A DNA stretch of 51,524 bases from Streptomyces sp. BR123 (GCF_013401435.1 NZ_JACBGN010000020.1:1-51524); one strand, 5' to 3'; shown: positions 1 through 10,700, counted from the stretch's first letter. Translations and numbers: made by a program. The notes: generated by a model from the letters alone, not told the origin.

Positions 1-965
1 ACCCGGCTCGGGGCGCGGCCCCCCGCCAGGGCGGTGCCACCCGGACGCCCGATGCGCGGCCCGTGGTGGACAAGAGCCTGGTCGGCGCCTACAAGGGGGC
101 CCGCCGGGGCGAGCCGTTCGCGACCCGCGCTGCCCGCACCCTCTGGCGAACCGTTTCCTCATCCGCCTCCCGCGAGGTCGCGGACGCCACCCGCACCGCC
201 GAACTGCTCCAGCAGCCCGTGACGACCGGCCGCCAGATCGCCGTCACGTCCATCCGGGGCGGCGCCGGCAAGTCCACCGTCGCCGCCCTCCTCGGCACCA
301 CGTACGCCCACTACCGCCAGGACCCCGTCCTCTTCGTCGAGGCCGACCCCGCCCTCGGCTCCCTCCCCATCCGGCTCGGTGCCGAGAGCCTGCGCTGGAC
401 CACCGGCGAGTTCGCCGACATCGTCGAACCGCAGATGTCCCTTCTCGACGTCACCGGCTACCTCGTCCAGCTCCGCGACAACGCCTGGCTGCTGCCCGGC
501 AGCCAGGGCCGGATCGGCGCCATGCTGGACCTCCGGTCCTACGAGCGGGCCATGGTGGCGCTGCGCCGCTACTTCGGTGTGACCGTCGTCGACTGCGAGA
601 CCCTTCCCGCGGAGGTGGCGCGCGTCGCGCTGTCCGCCTCCCAGGCCCGCGTCCTGGCCACCCCCGCCGCCCTCGACGGCATCGCCAGCACCTACGCGGT
701 CCTCCAGTGGATGCAGGGCCTGCCCCCGCACCTGATCGCCGGCACGGTCGTCGTCATCACCGAGCAGTCCCCGCACTCCGGGATCGACCTCGACGAGGCC
801 GCCCGAACGCTCGGCTCGACCGGGGCGACCGTCCACGTCCTGCCGTACGACCGCCATCTGGCGAGCGGCGGCGTCATCCGTACCGAACTGCTGGCCGAGT
901 CGACCCGGACGATCGCCACCCGGCTCGCCGCGGACGTCTTCCAGCTCTCCCAGAAGCGCCACTGA
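1..965 (+). CDS. ParA/MinD-like P-loop ATPase of the type VII secretion locus (5' partial)
   Basis: The frame is open to the left edge, so the true start is probably outside the window; a GTG at 63 would give 300 aa. The sequence before it is Pro/Arg/Gly-rich, as in the linkers that precede such ATPase domains. The P-loop is a MinD-type Walker A, RGGAGKST, near nt 255-277, followed by a VEADPALG segment (switch-like Asp) and a VVDCETLP segment that fits the second switch. Family members bind ATP and organise membrane or secretion partners. The stop is three bases before eccC, which indicates an operon with the ESX motor. The family is clear; the exact role in secretion is inferred from position. 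It is not a chromosome-partition ParA by context, since no parB lies nearby. Confidence 0.8.
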   Translation, partial: PARGAAPRQGGATRTPDARPVVDKSLVGAYKGARRGEPFATRAARTLWRTVSSSASREVADATRTAELLQQPVTTGRQIAVTSIRGGAGKSTVAALLGTTYAHYRQDPVLFVEADPALGSLPIRLGAESLRWTTGEFADIVEPQMSLLDVTGYLVQLRDNAWLLPGSQGRIGAMLDLRSYERAMVALRRYFGVTVVDCETLPAEVARVALSASQARVLATPAALDGIASTYAVLQWMQGLPPHLIAGTVVVITEQSPHSGIDLDEAARTLGSTGATVHVLPYDRHLASGGVIRTELLAESTRTIATRLAADVFQLSQKRH

Positions 966-968
966 CGC

Positions 969-3900
969 ATGAGTACCCGACTGATCCACCGCCCGGCCCG
1001 GACCGTCAAGCCCCCGGCCGCCACCGAGGCCCGGACCATCGAGGCCCCGCCGAACCTTCCCGAGGGGAAGGCGGGCAACATTGCCATGTCGCTGCTGCCC
1101 GTGGCCGGCGTCATGTCCTCGGTCGTGATGATGACCGTGGTCCGCAACAGCCAGTTCGCCGCGCTCGGCGCAATGATCCTCTGCGTCACGGTCGCCGGCT
1201 CCCTCGTCATGGCCTTCTCGCAGCGCGGCAAGGCCCAGCGCGCCCGCCGCACCCAGCGCGAGGCGTACCTCGCCTACCTGGAGGACCTCCGCGAGGAGCT
1301 CGCCGGCGAGGAGCGGGAGCGGCGCGAGCACGCCGACGTGCTCAACCCGGCGCCGCAGGCCCTGTACGACGTCCTGCGCGACCCGGCCCGGCTGTGGGAG
1401 CGGCGCCGCGCCGACGGCGACTTCCTCCAGGTGCGCGTCGGCACCGGCGAGATGCCCGTACGCGACCTGAAGATCGGCCAGCAGGGGTCCTCCGTACTGA
1501 CCCCGCCCGACCAGTTCATGCTCAACGAGGCCTCCGCGCTCACCGCCCGCTTCCGCACCGGCACCGAGCTCCCGCTGACCGTCCCCCTGGACCGCGTCGG
1601 CAACATCAGCGTCATCGGGCCCCGCGAGGACTGCCTGCGCGTCGCCCGTGCCCTGCTCGTGCAGACCGCCGCCCTCCACGCCCCCGACGACGTCGCCGTC
1701 GCCCTCGCCGTGCCCGGCGACCGGATCGCCGACTGGGACTGGGCCAAGTGGATGCCCCACCTGCTCGACTCCGGGCAGCACGACGGGCCCGTCCCCGCCC
1801 GCCGGATCGCCCCCTCCACCGCCCAGCTCGCCCGCCTCCTCGCGCCCGAGCTGAACCGCCGCGCCTCCTACGCGGCCGAGGTGCGCCGCGGCCTGGCCGG
1901 CACGGACGCGCTGACCATGAACTCCCGGCTGCTCGTCGTCGCCGACGGGCACGGCGAGGACGCCGTCGAACTGCCCCGCCCCGACGAGGCGGTCGGCCTG
2001 CGGGACATGGGCATCACCGTCCTCCACCTGCTCGAACAGCGGATCCAGGAGCCCGGCCACGTCGGCGTTCGCATCACCGTCGACGGGCCGCAGATCCTCA
2101 TCGAGGACCTGCGCCAGACCGAACCGGTCAGCGCCCACGGCACCGTCGACGAGGTCGGCATCCCGTCCGCGGAGGGCCTGGCCCGGATGCTCGCCCCGCT
2201 CCGGCTGTCCGCCGAGTCCCTCGCCGACGCCCCGCTGTCCGGGCCCGTCGACTTCGCCGACCTGCTCGGCATCGATGACGTGGCCCGCCTCGACCTCCCC
2301 GCCCTGTGGGCGCCGCGGGGCGAGCGCGCCTTCCTGCGCGTGCCGATCGGCATCAGCGACTCCCGCGAGCCGGTCCTGCTCGACCTGAAGGAGTCCTCCG
2401 AGCTCGGCATGGGCCCGCACGGCCTGTGCGTCGGCGCCACCGGCTCCGGAAAGTCCGAGCTGCTGCGCACCCTCGTCCTCGCGCTGGTGGCGACCCACCC
2501 GCCGGAGGACCTCGCCCTGGTCCTCGTCGACTACAAGGGCGGTGCCACCTTCGCACCGTTCGCGGACCTGCCGCACGTCGCCGGCGTCATCACCAACCTG
2601 GAGAACCAGGCCGGCCTCGTCGAACGCGTCCACGCCTCCCTCGCCGGCGAGGTCAAGCGCCGACAGCAGGTCCTCAAGGACGCCGGCAACGTCGCCGACA
2701 TCGGCGACTACGCCGCCCTGCGCGCCGACCGCCGGCCCGACCTGGAGCCGCTGCCGCACCTGTTCGTCGTCATCGACGAGTTCGGCGAGCTCCTCACCGC
2801 CAAGCCCGACTTCATCGACCTGTTCCTGTCGATCGGCCGCATCGGCCGCTCCATCGGCGTGCACCTGCTGCTGTCCAGCCAGCGCATCGAGGGCGGCAAG
2901 CTCAGGGGCCTGGACACCTACCTGTCCTACCGGCTGGGCCTGCGCACCTTCTCCGCCGACGAGTCCCGTACCGTCCTCGACACCTCGGACGCCTTCCACC
3001 TGCCGCCGCTGCCCGGCTTCGGCTACCTCAAGGTCGACACCAGCCACTACGAGCGCTTCAAGGCGAGCTACGTCTCCGGCGCCTACCGGGGCCCCGTCCG
3101 CCACGACGAGGACGAGGACACCGGGCCGCTCGCCCTGGAGTACGAGGCCTTCAACACCCTCGCCGAGCCCGAGAACCGGTCCGCGCAGGAGCCGAGCGGC
3201 CGGCGCCGCGAGAGCGGCCCCACCGAACTGGGCGTCATCGTCGGCCAGCTGGAGCACGCCGCCGCCCCCGTCCGCCGGATCTGGCTGCCGCCGCTGCCCT
3301 CCGCGCTCCCCCTCGACGCCGTCGCCGGCCCGCTCGGCGTCGGCCCGCGCGGCATGCAGCTCGCCAAGCGGCGCGGCCCGCTCGTGGTGCCGCTCGGCCT
3401 GCTCGACGACCCGGCGAAGCAGTGGCAGGGCGAGTGGTACCTGGACCTCACCGTCGCGGGCGGCCACGCCGCCGTCATCGGCGGCCCCCAATCCGGCAAG
3501 ACCACCCTGCTGCGCACCCTCGTCCTCTCCCTCGCGCTCACCCACACCCCGCAGGAGGTCGGCGTCTACGGCCTCGACCTGGTCGGCGGCGGCCTCCAGG
3601 CCCTGGCCGGCCTGCCGCACGTCGGCGGGATCGCCGGCCGCGCCGACCGCGAGCGCGCCGCCCGCACCGTCGAAGAGGTGCGGAACATGCTCGCGGTCCG
3701 CGAGGACGTCTTCCGCGACCACACCATCGACTCCGTCGAGCAGCTGCGCACCCTGCACGCGGCGGGCCGACTGCCCGAACTGGCCTCCGCCGAGATCGTC
3801 CTCGTCGTCGACGGCTTCGGCGCGCTCCGCGACGACTTCGAGGAACTCGACGACGCCGTCGTCGACATCCTCAAGCGCGGCGGCGGCTACGGCATCCACG

Positions 3901-4943
3901 TCGTCGCGGGCATGCTCCGCTGGAACGACGTCCGCATCGCCACCCAGTCCAACTTCGGCACCCGTGTGGAGCTGCGGCTCAACGACCCGAGCGAGTCCAG
4001 CATCGAGCGCAAGCTCTCGGAGACCCTCGCGGCCGACGAGCCCGGCCGGGTCCTGACCGACGGCAAGCTGTTCGCGCAGGTCGCCCTGCCCCGCACCGAC
4101 GGGCAGGCCGACACCTCCGAGCTGGGCGCCGTACTGGAGCGCACCGCCCGGACCGTGCGCGCCACCTGGAGCGGGGAGACCGCCCAGCCGGTGCGGGTCC
4201 TGCCGCACCTGCTGGAGCCGGACGTCCTGCCGGGGCCGGTCGCCGAGCCGCAGCGGGTGCCGATCGGACTGGACCAGACGGCCCTGGCCCCCGTCCTGCT
4301 CGACCTGTTCCACCACGACCAGCACCTGCTGGTCATGGGCGACAGCGAATGCGGCAAGACGAACCTCCTGAAGACCATCGCCGGCGGCCTCATCGAGCGG
4401 TACGGCGAGGAGGAACTCGTCTTCGCGATCATGGACCCGCGGCGCAGCCTGCGCGGCGTGGTCCCGGAGGAGTTCAACGGCGGCTACGCCTACAACGCCA
4501 AGATGTGCGCCGGGCTGGCCGCGGGCATCGCGGGCGAGCTGGAGCGACGCCTGCCCGACGACAGCGCCCCGCTGGAGGACCTGGAGCCGGGCAGCTGGGG
4601 CGGCGGCCCGCGGATCGTGGTCCTCGTCGACGACTACGACGTCCTCACCACGGCCGGGCAGGCACCGCTCGCCCCGTTCGTCCCGTACATCCCGTCGGCG
4701 GTCGACATCGGCCTGCACTTCGTCCTGACCCGGCGCGTCGCCGGCGCCTCCCGCGGCCTGTACGAGCCGCTGGTGCAGGGCCTGCGCGAGTCGGGGGCCT
4801 CGGCGCTGGTGATGACCGGCGACCGCGGCGAGGGCCAGCTGTTCCCCGGCGTGTACGCAGGCTTCCAGCCGCCGGGGCGCGGCGTGCTCGTCCGCAGGGG
4901 CCAGCCGAACCGCCTGATCCAGACCGTGTACACGTCCGAGTGA
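969..4943 (+). CDS. eccC: Type VII (ESX) secretion motor ATPase EccC, FtsK/SpoIIIE family
   Basis: This 1324-aa protein is the hexameric motor that recognises WXG100-type substrates and drives them through the ESX membrane complex. Two predicted membrane helices lie at about residues 38-58 and 62-84, followed by a charged coiled segment. Three FtsK/SpoIIIE ATPase modules follow, with Walker A motifs GATGSGKS (489-496), GGPQSGKT (838-845) and GDSECGKT (1124-1131). Walker B of the first module is in the VVIDEFGEL stretch near residue 600. EccCa and EccCb are fused in one chain, as in many actinobacteria. The ATG lies three bases after the upstream ATPase stop. The third P-loop is less canonical, as usual for the regulatory C-terminal modules. 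The large ORF on the opposite strand over this gene is a GC-rich shadow. Confidence 0.96.
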   Translation: MSTRLIHRPARTVKPPAATEARTIEAPPNLPEGKAGNIAMSLLPVAGVMSSVVMMTVVRNSQFAALGAMILCVTVAGSLVMAFSQRGKAQRARRTQREAYLAYLEDLREELAGEERERREHADVLNPAPQALYDVLRDPARLWERRRADGDFLQVRVGTGEMPVRDLKIGQQGSSVLTPPDQFMLNEASALTARFRTGTELPLTVPLDRVGNISVIGPREDCLRVARALLVQTAALHAPDDVAVALAVPGDRIADWDWAKWMPHLLDSGQHDGPVPARRIAPSTAQLARLLAPELNRRASYAAEVRRGLAGTDALTMNSRLLVVADGHGEDAVELPRPDEAVGLRDMGITVLHLLEQRIQEPGHVGVRITVDGPQILIEDLRQTEPVSAHGTVDEVGIPSAEGLARMLAPLRLSAESLADAPLSGPVDFADLLGIDDVARLDLPALWAPRGERAFLRVPIGISDSREPVLLDLKESSELGMGPHGLCVGATGSGKSELLRTLVLALVATHPPEDLALVLVDYKGGATFAPFADLPHVAGVITNLENQAGLVERVHASLAGEVKRRQQVLKDAGNVADIGDYAALRADRRPDLEPLPHLFVVIDEFGELLTAKPDFIDLFLSIGRIGRSIGVHLLLSSQRIEGGKLRGLDTYLSYRLGLRTFSADESRTVLDTSDAFHLPPLPGFGYLKVDTSHYERFKASYVSGAYRGPVRHDEDEDTGPLALEYEAFNTLAEPENRSAQEPSGRRRESGPTELGVIVGQLEHAAAPVRRIWLPPLPSALPLDAVAGPLGVGPRGMQLAKRRGPLVVPLGLLDDPAKQWQGEWYLDLTVAGGHAAVIGGPQSGKTTLLRTLVLSLALTHTPQEVGVYGLDLVGGGLQALAGLPHVGGIAGRADRERAARTVEEVRNMLAVREDVFRDHTIDSVEQLRTLHAAGRLPELASAEIVLVVDGFGALRDDFEELDDAVVDILKRGGGYGIHVVAGMLRWNDVRIATQSNFGTRVELRLNDPSESSIERKLSETLAADEPGRVLTDGKLFAQVALPRTDGQADTSELGAVLERTARTVRATWSGETAQPVRVLPHLLEPDVLPGPVAEPQRVPIGLDQTALAPVLLDLFHHDQHLLVMGDSECGKTNLLKTIAGGLIERYGEEELVFAIMDPRRSLRGVVPEEFNGGYAYNAKMCAGLAAGIAGELERRLPDDSAPLEDLEPGSWGGGPRIVVLVDDYDVLTTAGQAPLAPFVPYIPSAVDIGLHFVLTRRVAGASRGLYEPLVQGLRESGASALVMTGDRGEGQLFPGVYAGFQPPGRGVLVRRGQPNRLIQTVYTSE

Positions 4944-4990
4944 CGCAGTACACGCCCGAGTAACGACCTGCGAAGGACCGTACGAACGCC

Positions 4991-6409
4991 ATGACCAAGG
5001 ACGTCATAGCCCTCACCCCGCGGATGCCGGACCCGTGGGCCGTGCTCGCGGGCCTGCTCTCCGGAGGGCCCGACAAGCTGGTGGACACCGCGGGCGAGGG
5101 GGCGGTCGTGCAGCTCTGCGACGCGCAGGGCCGGCCGCTGGTCTCGGTCGAGGCTCCGCTGCTGGTGCAGGTCGAAGGCGAGGCCGAGCGGCTGCTCGGG
5201 GCGACGCCGCCGCCGGTGCCGTTCTGGTGGACCGAGGCCCGCGCCACCACCGGCGTGCCCGAGGCCGAGCGGCTCGCGGGGACGTTCGCGGCGCGCCTCG
5301 CCTCGCTGTCGGGCGGCACCGCCTGGCCGCCGGAGGCGGCGCGCTCGCTGGCCGTGGTGGCGTCCGACGGGGTCGGGGTCGCGCCGACGCCGGCCGCGGC
5401 GCAGCCCGCCGTCGACGTGCTGACCGGCAACGTCGCCGTGGTCATCATGGACCGGCCGGTCGTCGCCATGACGGCCTGGCTCGCCGACGCATTCCGGGCC
5501 TGCGCCGCGGCCGAGCGGGGCCTGCAGATCGTCACCCCGCCCGGGACGAAGCTGTCCCCGGCGGTGATGTCCGTGATGCCGGGATGGCCCTCGCGGTGGG
5601 TGGTGCAGGACCAGCAGGACGGCTACTACGACGGCCTCAGCGGCGCGGTGCTGCGCTGGCAGGAGGGCATGTTCGCCACCGTCGTCCCCGCGGACGCCAC
5701 CGAGGACGACCCGCGCACCCCGGTGGCGGCCTCGTACCGGCAGGCGGCGGAGACGGGGGAGCGGCAGCTCGCCGTCACCTACCGCACGATCCACCCCGCG
5801 GACGACCGGCTGGTCCTCGGCGGGTCCGTGGAGACGGTGTGGCGCGAGCTGACCGGCGGGCCCCCGGGGGGCTGGGGCACCGCCGAGCCGGCCAACCTGC
5901 CCTGGTCGCCGGGGCGTCTCACGGACGTGGCGTACGCGCGGGCGCCCGAGCCGACGTGGTTCGTGGTGGTCGGCAGCCCGGACCGGCCCGGCATCGCCAC
6001 GGTGAAGGTCACCCGTACGAAGGCGGGCGTCGAGGAGGACGTGACGCTGGCGTTCGGCTACGGGCCCGACGAGGACGTGCCCCTGGACGCCCTCCGGCGG
6101 ACCGCCGAGGTGCTCGCCACCCGCCACCGGCTCCAGTCGATGCTCGTACAGCTCCGCAAAGCCCGCCGCGACCTCCTGGTCCCTCCGCGCTTCGAGGGCC
6201 CGGGGGTGCCGCTGGCCTTCGTCCTGGGCGCGGAGGAGGTCCGGGCGATGCCGGACGACCGCGCACGCAACACCCCGCTGTCACAGCCCCCCGTCAGACT
6301 GGGCCCGAAGGCCCGCCCGGCCTACTACTACCCGCTGCCGGGGGACCCGTCGGACCTGTCGGGCTGGGCGGACTTCGAACGCCTGGTGCGCCACCTGAAG
6401 GGCGCGTGA
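4991..6409 (+). CDS. Conserved actinobacterial protein, DUF6177-like, in the type VII locus
   Basis: This 472-aa soluble protein has no signal peptide or clear membrane helix. It begins MTKDVIALTP and ends with a Tyr-rich YYYPLPGDPSDLSGW segment. It resembles the streptomycete family I recall as DUF6177; I cannot confirm the assignment without a search. It has no recognisable catalytic motif. It follows eccC by 47 bases and precedes the WXG100 pair, so it is probably an accessory or cytosolic factor of the same secretion system. The ATG is preceded by a GAAGGA-type ribosome site near 4971-4976. Function is unknown. Confidence 0.75.
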   Translation: MTKDVIALTPRMPDPWAVLAGLLSGGPDKLVDTAGEGAVVQLCDAQGRPLVSVEAPLLVQVEGEAERLLGATPPPVPFWWTEARATTGVPEAERLAGTFAARLASLSGGTAWPPEAARSLAVVASDGVGVAPTPAAAQPAVDVLTGNVAVVIMDRPVVAMTAWLADAFRACAAAERGLQIVTPPGTKLSPAVMSVMPGWPSRWVVQDQQDGYYDGLSGAVLRWQEGMFATVVPADATEDDPRTPVAASYRQAAETGERQLAVTYRTIHPADDRLVLGGSVETVWRELTGGPPGGWGTAEPANLPWSPGRLTDVAYARAPEPTWFVVVGSPDRPGIATVKVTRTKAGVEEDVTLAFGYGPDEDVPLDALRRTAEVLATRHRLQSMLVQLRKARRDLLVPPRFEGPGVPLAFVLGAEEVRAMPDDRARNTPLSQPPVRLGPKARPAYYYPLPGDPSDLSGWADFERLVRHLKGA

Positions 6410-6544
6410 GTGCAGCTGGTGGATTGTCATACGTCAGTCACAACCGCTGTGTTGGACATTGCAGATGCGATGCGTCTTGATAGAAGTAGACATACATTCG
6501 ACTGAAACCGATCGTTTGAACGCGTGTGCGGGGGAGTGTGGGCG
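6410..6544 (+). promoter_or_regulatory. Leader region ahead of the WXG100 genes
   Basis: These 135 bases are visibly lower in GC than the surroundings and separate the upstream operon from the small secreted-protein genes, so a separate promoter is likely here. TTGGAC near 6453 and an AT-rich stretch at 6476-6500 are candidates, but no pair with good spacing is convincing. A strong ribosome site GGGGGAG sits at 6530-6536, fixing the ATG at 6545. Confidence 0.35.
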
Positions 6545-6877
6545 ATGAAGTTCGACATGGGGTCCACGGCCCTGACGACCCTGATGAAGGGGTCGCAGGG
6601 TTCGAGTACGGACCTGGGGACGTTGATCCGGCTGCTGGTGCAGGCGGCGCAGCCGTTGGAGGGGAAGTTCAACGGCCAGGGCAAGGTGGCGTTCGACGAC
6701 TTCAAGCGTCGGGCCGACGACATCGCGAAGGAGCTGAACGCGTCGCTGGCGGCGATCCTGGGCGGTCAGGCCGGGATGGAGAAGGCGTTCTCCTCGGGTG
6801 ACCAGGAGCAGGGCGACAACGCGAGGACGCAGATGGCGTCGGCGAACTTCGACGCGGCGCGCTTCCGCGGCCGCTGA
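6545..6877 (+). CDS. WXG100-superfamily small secreted protein (EsxB-like)
   Basis: This 110-aa all-helical protein has no signal peptide. It has the helix-turn-helix hairpin layout of ESX substrates, with FNGQGK (about residues 40-45) at the place of the WXG turn and a polar glycine-rich tail. Upstream in-frame GTGs exist, but the GGGGGAG ribosome site at 6530-6536 fits the ATG at 6545. In Streptomyces the two small ESX proteins are encoded side by side and form a heterodimer exported by EccC; by order this would be EsxB, which I cannot verify. The tryptophan of the canonical motif is replaced by Phe. Confidence 0.82.
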   Translation: MKFDMGSTALTTLMKGSQGSSTDLGTLIRLLVQAAQPLEGKFNGQGKVAFDDFKRRADDIAKELNASLAAILGGQAGMEKAFSSGDQEQGDNARTQMASANFDAARFRGR

Positions 6878-6936
6878 CGGGGGCCGCGAGGGCGGCTGTT
6901 GCAGGGTTTTCGATCTCAACGGGGAGTGTGGTTGTA

Positions 6937-7248
6937 GTGGCTGCTGGCCAGGACCGTCGTTCGTACGATTCGGGTGCGTCCACGGAGGCGCAGGGCAACA
7001 TCAAGGTGGTGATCGGCCAGCTGGAGACGGTGATCGCGGCGCGCGACGGGCAGGTGGCCAAGGTGATGTCGGACTTCGAGGCGGAAGGCGTGTCGGCGGA
7101 GTACCACGCCAAGGAGCAGCGCTGGAAGAAGGTCTCGGAGGAAGTGAAGAGCATCATCCGGCTGCTGAACGAGACGCTGGCGAAGAACGACGTGACGGCG
7201 CGCCAGACGCAGACGCGCGCGAAGGCCGCGGTCGACAACATCGGCTGA
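6937..7248 (+). CDS. WXG100-superfamily small secreted protein (EsxA-like)
   Basis: This protein of about 103 aa is alpha-helical and highly charged, with FEAEGVSAEY around residues 48-57 at the turn between two amphipathic helices and no signal peptide. A GGGGAG ribosome site at 6921-6926 is too close to the GTG at 6928 and better fits the GTG at 6937. It lies 59 bases after the other small ESX gene and is probably its dimer partner and a co-substrate of EccC. The strict WXG tripeptide is absent, so the call rests on size, helical pattern and context. Confidence 0.8.
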   Translation: MAAGQDRRSYDSGASTEAQGNIKVVIGQLETVIAARDGQVAKVMSDFEAEGVSAEYHAKEQRWKKVSEEVKSIIRLLNETLAKNDVTARQTQTRAKAAVDNIG

Positions 7249-7282
7249 CGGCGGGGGCGGACACGGGGGACGGGGGACACCG

Positions 7283-7708
7283 ATGACGGCGTGGGACATC
7301 AAGCCGCAGGGCGTGCAAGGGCAGTTGAAGACCGTCGGCGGCCACGCCGGCGATCTGGAGAAGGCGCTGAACACGCTGGTCACCGCCATGTCGAAGGCGG
7401 GTGAGGCCGCGGGAACGGCCGTACCGGGCTCCGTCTCCAAGACGGCCATACCCAACCCGGCCCCCGGCCACGCGCCCACGATGAAGGGCGCCATGGGCCC
7501 GGTGGCCGCCGCCCTCGGTGAATACCTGAAGGGCCGTGAGAAGGAACTCAAGTCGATGGCCGAGCGGATCGAGGCCTGCATCCTCGGCGCGGTGAAGGCG
7601 ACGAACGAGTACCTCGAAGGCGACCTGGAGTCGGCCAAGCAGGCCCAGGACGCGGCCAGGTCCGTCAACCTGGAGGTCCTCCGCCAGAAGCCGGGCGGGG
7701 GCAGGTGA
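7283..7708 (+). CDS. Small helical T7SS-associated protein, DUF6507-like
   Basis: This 141-aa protein starts MTAWDIKPQGVQGQL. It is helical throughout and rich in Ala/Lys, with no signal peptide or membrane segment. It resembles the streptomycete family recalled as DUF6507, typically encoded just before large WXG/LXG toxins. Its stop overlaps the GTG of the next gene in a GTGA, so translation of the two is coupled. That coupling, and analogy with the small helical partners that bind the N-terminal domain of T7SS toxins, suggest a targeting chaperone or co-export partner for the toxin. This role is inferred. Confidence 0.75.
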   Translation: MTAWDIKPQGVQGQLKTVGGHAGDLEKALNTLVTAMSKAGEAAGTAVPGSVSKTAIPNPAPGHAPTMKGAMGPVAAALGEYLKGREKELKSMAERIEACILGAVKATNEYLEGDLESAKQAQDAARSVNLEVLRQKPGGGR

Positions 7709-10700
7709 GCGACAAGGATCCCGTCGACCCGGTGGAGGTGCCGGTCTTCACCGGCAATCTGGTGGAGCTCGACATCCAGATCAAGGCGATCTCCTCCGGC
7801 GGTACCGCCGTGTCGACGAAGGCCGGCGACGTCCACTCCAGCTTCGGCGGCCTCCAGGCCTTCTACCGGGCGCCCGAAGCCGACCAGCTGTTCGCGACGA
7901 CGAAGCCGGTCTCCGACCTCGGCCTGAAGCTGAGCACGGACATGGGCACGATCGCGGGCGCACTGCGCGCGTACGCGCGGGACGTCGAGCCGCTGAAGAA
8001 GAAGCTGGAGAACCTGAAGAAGGAAGCAGGAACGTTCCTTCTGAAGGTGGCGGACGACGAGAAGTGGCGTGAGGACGGCGATCTGATCGACGAGAACCTC
8101 GAACGCCGCAACAAGATCGCCGAAGTATGGGCCGAATTCCAGGCCGTGGAGCGGACCGCTCACGCGAAGATCGTCGCGCTGGTCGGCGGCAAGCCGCTGC
8201 GGGTGAACGACGGCTCCAACGCCGCGGACATGTACGGCTATGACGGGGAGGCGCTGAAGCAGGCGAAGTCCCTGCCGTGGGGCGACGCGGTCGAGGAGTC
8301 GGTTCCGGCGTGGCAGGTGTGGGAGCACGCCTGGGACTTCGGCAAGGGCGTCGTCGTGGACGGCGTGTGGGGCACCCTCAAGGGCCTGGGCGGCCTGGTC
8401 GGCCTGCAGGGCTGGGACACGTTCAAGCAGTCGTGGACCGGCCTGGCCAAGCTCGCGACGGGCCTGGCGATCACCGCGATACCGGGCGTGGGCCCGCTGT
8501 TCCTCGCCGCCCCGGCGGACAAGCTCCCTTCCTGGCTGCGGGATTCCCGTACGGCGATGAAGGAGACGGGCAAGGCGCTTCTGGCATGGGACCAGTGGGG
8601 CTCGAACCCGTCCCGCGCGGCCGGCGCGGTCACCTTCAACGTCCTCACCACGGTCTTCACGGGCGGCGCGGGCGGCGCGGTGTCCGGCGCGGGCAAGGCG
8701 GGCGCCGTCGCCAAGGCCCTGTCCTTCGCAGGCAAGGCGGGCCGGGCCGTCGACCCGATGACGTACATCTTCAAGGGCGCGGGTGCCGGGTTCTCGAAGA
8801 TCGGCGATGTGATGGCCGCCCTGCGCGGCATGGGCAAGGGCGAGATCCCGAGCATCAACATCGACGGCGCGGTGGCCCTGCCGGACGGTGCGAAGATGCT
8901 GCCCGACGGAACGATCCACCTCCCCTCGGGCGCGGCCGTCCCCGAAGGCGCGATCAAGCTCCCCAACGACACCGTCAAACTCCCCGAAGGCACGACCACG
9001 TTCCCCCCGGGCACGGTGAAACTGCCCACGGACGGCGCGCCGCAGTTCATGGACCCCAAGGGGGCCATCTACGACGCGAAGGGCAACGTCCTCCAGCGGG
9101 CCGACCAGGCCCCGGGCGACATCGCAGACGCGCCGAAGGCCGACGCGAACACCGCCTCGGGCAGGGCTGACGTGGGCGCGAGCCCCTCGGGCAGGCCTGA
9201 CGCGGACGGCAACGGCTCGCCGGGTACGGCTGGCGCGGCTGCGAGCCCCTCGGGCAGGCCTGACGCGGACGGCAACACCCCGTCGGGCAGGCCCGACTCC
9301 GGTGCGAACGCTCCCAAGGCCGACGCCCCGAAGGCGGACTCGCCGGCCACGGTCAAGGCGGAGGAGCGCGTCCTCGTCGGCGCCGGCGTCGGCGGCCGCG
9401 GGGACGACATGTTCCGCCTGAGCTCCGACATGTCCGACCCGGTCCGCACCGTCGGTGACCACACCCCCGGACCCCGCCCGGACACCACCCCGGGCGGCCA
9501 CGCCCCGGACAACATGCCCCGCAACAGCGCGGACACCCCGTCCACCGGCGGCCGTACGGACACCCCGACCACCCCCGGCCCGCGTACGGACAACCCGTCC
9601 ACCGGCGGCAGCGGCCACCCCGACTCCCCGGCCGGCGGCACGGGCCGTACCGACAGCGCGTCCACCGGCGGATCCCACCCGGATGCTCCGGGAGCGGGCG
9701 GCACCCACAATCCCGGCGACGACGCGGCCCGCACGGGGCATGACGCAGCCGCGGCTCCATCGGGTTCGAGCGCGACCGGCGATGCTGCAACGGGTGGCCC
9801 GACCAGTCCGCGGAAGCCGGTGGAGCGGCCCAGCTTCATGCTGGACGGCGACAACCCCTACGGCCCGCGTGGCCGCCTGACCAAGGAGCAGATCGAGCAG
9901 ATCCAGGTATACCGGGCCAATGAAGAGCCCGGATACCGCAAGCGGTACTACGACAAGGACGGCCACCGCTTGCGTCTTTCCAACAAGGACGAGAGTGGGT
10001 ACGCCCCGCCCCAACTCACCAAGTTGGCGCCCGACGCCCCGTGGACCCCGGCCAAGAGCACCCCCGAACCTCCTGAGCCCCATTACATCGAAGACGCCTA
10101 CCAACCCCTGGGCCGGGAGGACGTCTCCGATCCGGCGCGGCTCAACATCCTCGATGGGTTCGCGCACAGACGCCAAGCCGCCATAGATCACGATCAGGTC
10201 GTAACGAAGTGGAAGAATTCGACCGGTAGCCCGGAGGCCGAGGCTGCGTACACGGTGGCCCACACGGCGATGGGTGACGCCGCCGCGAAATTCGGCGAGG
10301 CGGCGGCCGAGTACCACTTCATGGCCGAGCACCGCCCCGGCTTCGTCAAGCAGGAACTCCTCGGCCCGGCAAGTGGCGCAGACCAATTCGACCAGGTGTG
10401 GCTGCACCCCGACGGGCGAGCGGTCATCATGGAGGGCAAGAGCAGCATCAAAACCCGCCTCGGCAAGCGTGACCTCGACCCCCCTCCTCCCAGAGTGCCC
10501 GGTGTCAAGGGGCCATCAGTCCCGCAAGGAAGCAAGGAATACCTCTTCGATATTTTCCAAGAGATGAACAAGCGCGGCGAAAAAGAGCTCGTGGAAAAGT
10601 TGTGGAGGGCGCGCAAGAACGGAAGGCTCGAATACATCGTTGTCAAGGGCGAGATAAATACCGGAAGCTACACTGGCTTGCAGTACCGAACCTTCGACAC

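Noticed and set aside
63..965. Chromosome-partition ParA
   Set aside because: Neighbours are type VII secretion genes and no parB or parS-like sites are seen.
159..4718. 1519-aa minus-strand open frame over the EccC and ATPase genes
   Set aside because: It is a GC-rich shadow: no ribosome site, low-complexity Gly/Val/Arg/Asp composition and no family resemblance, while the plus strand encodes EccC with intact motifs.
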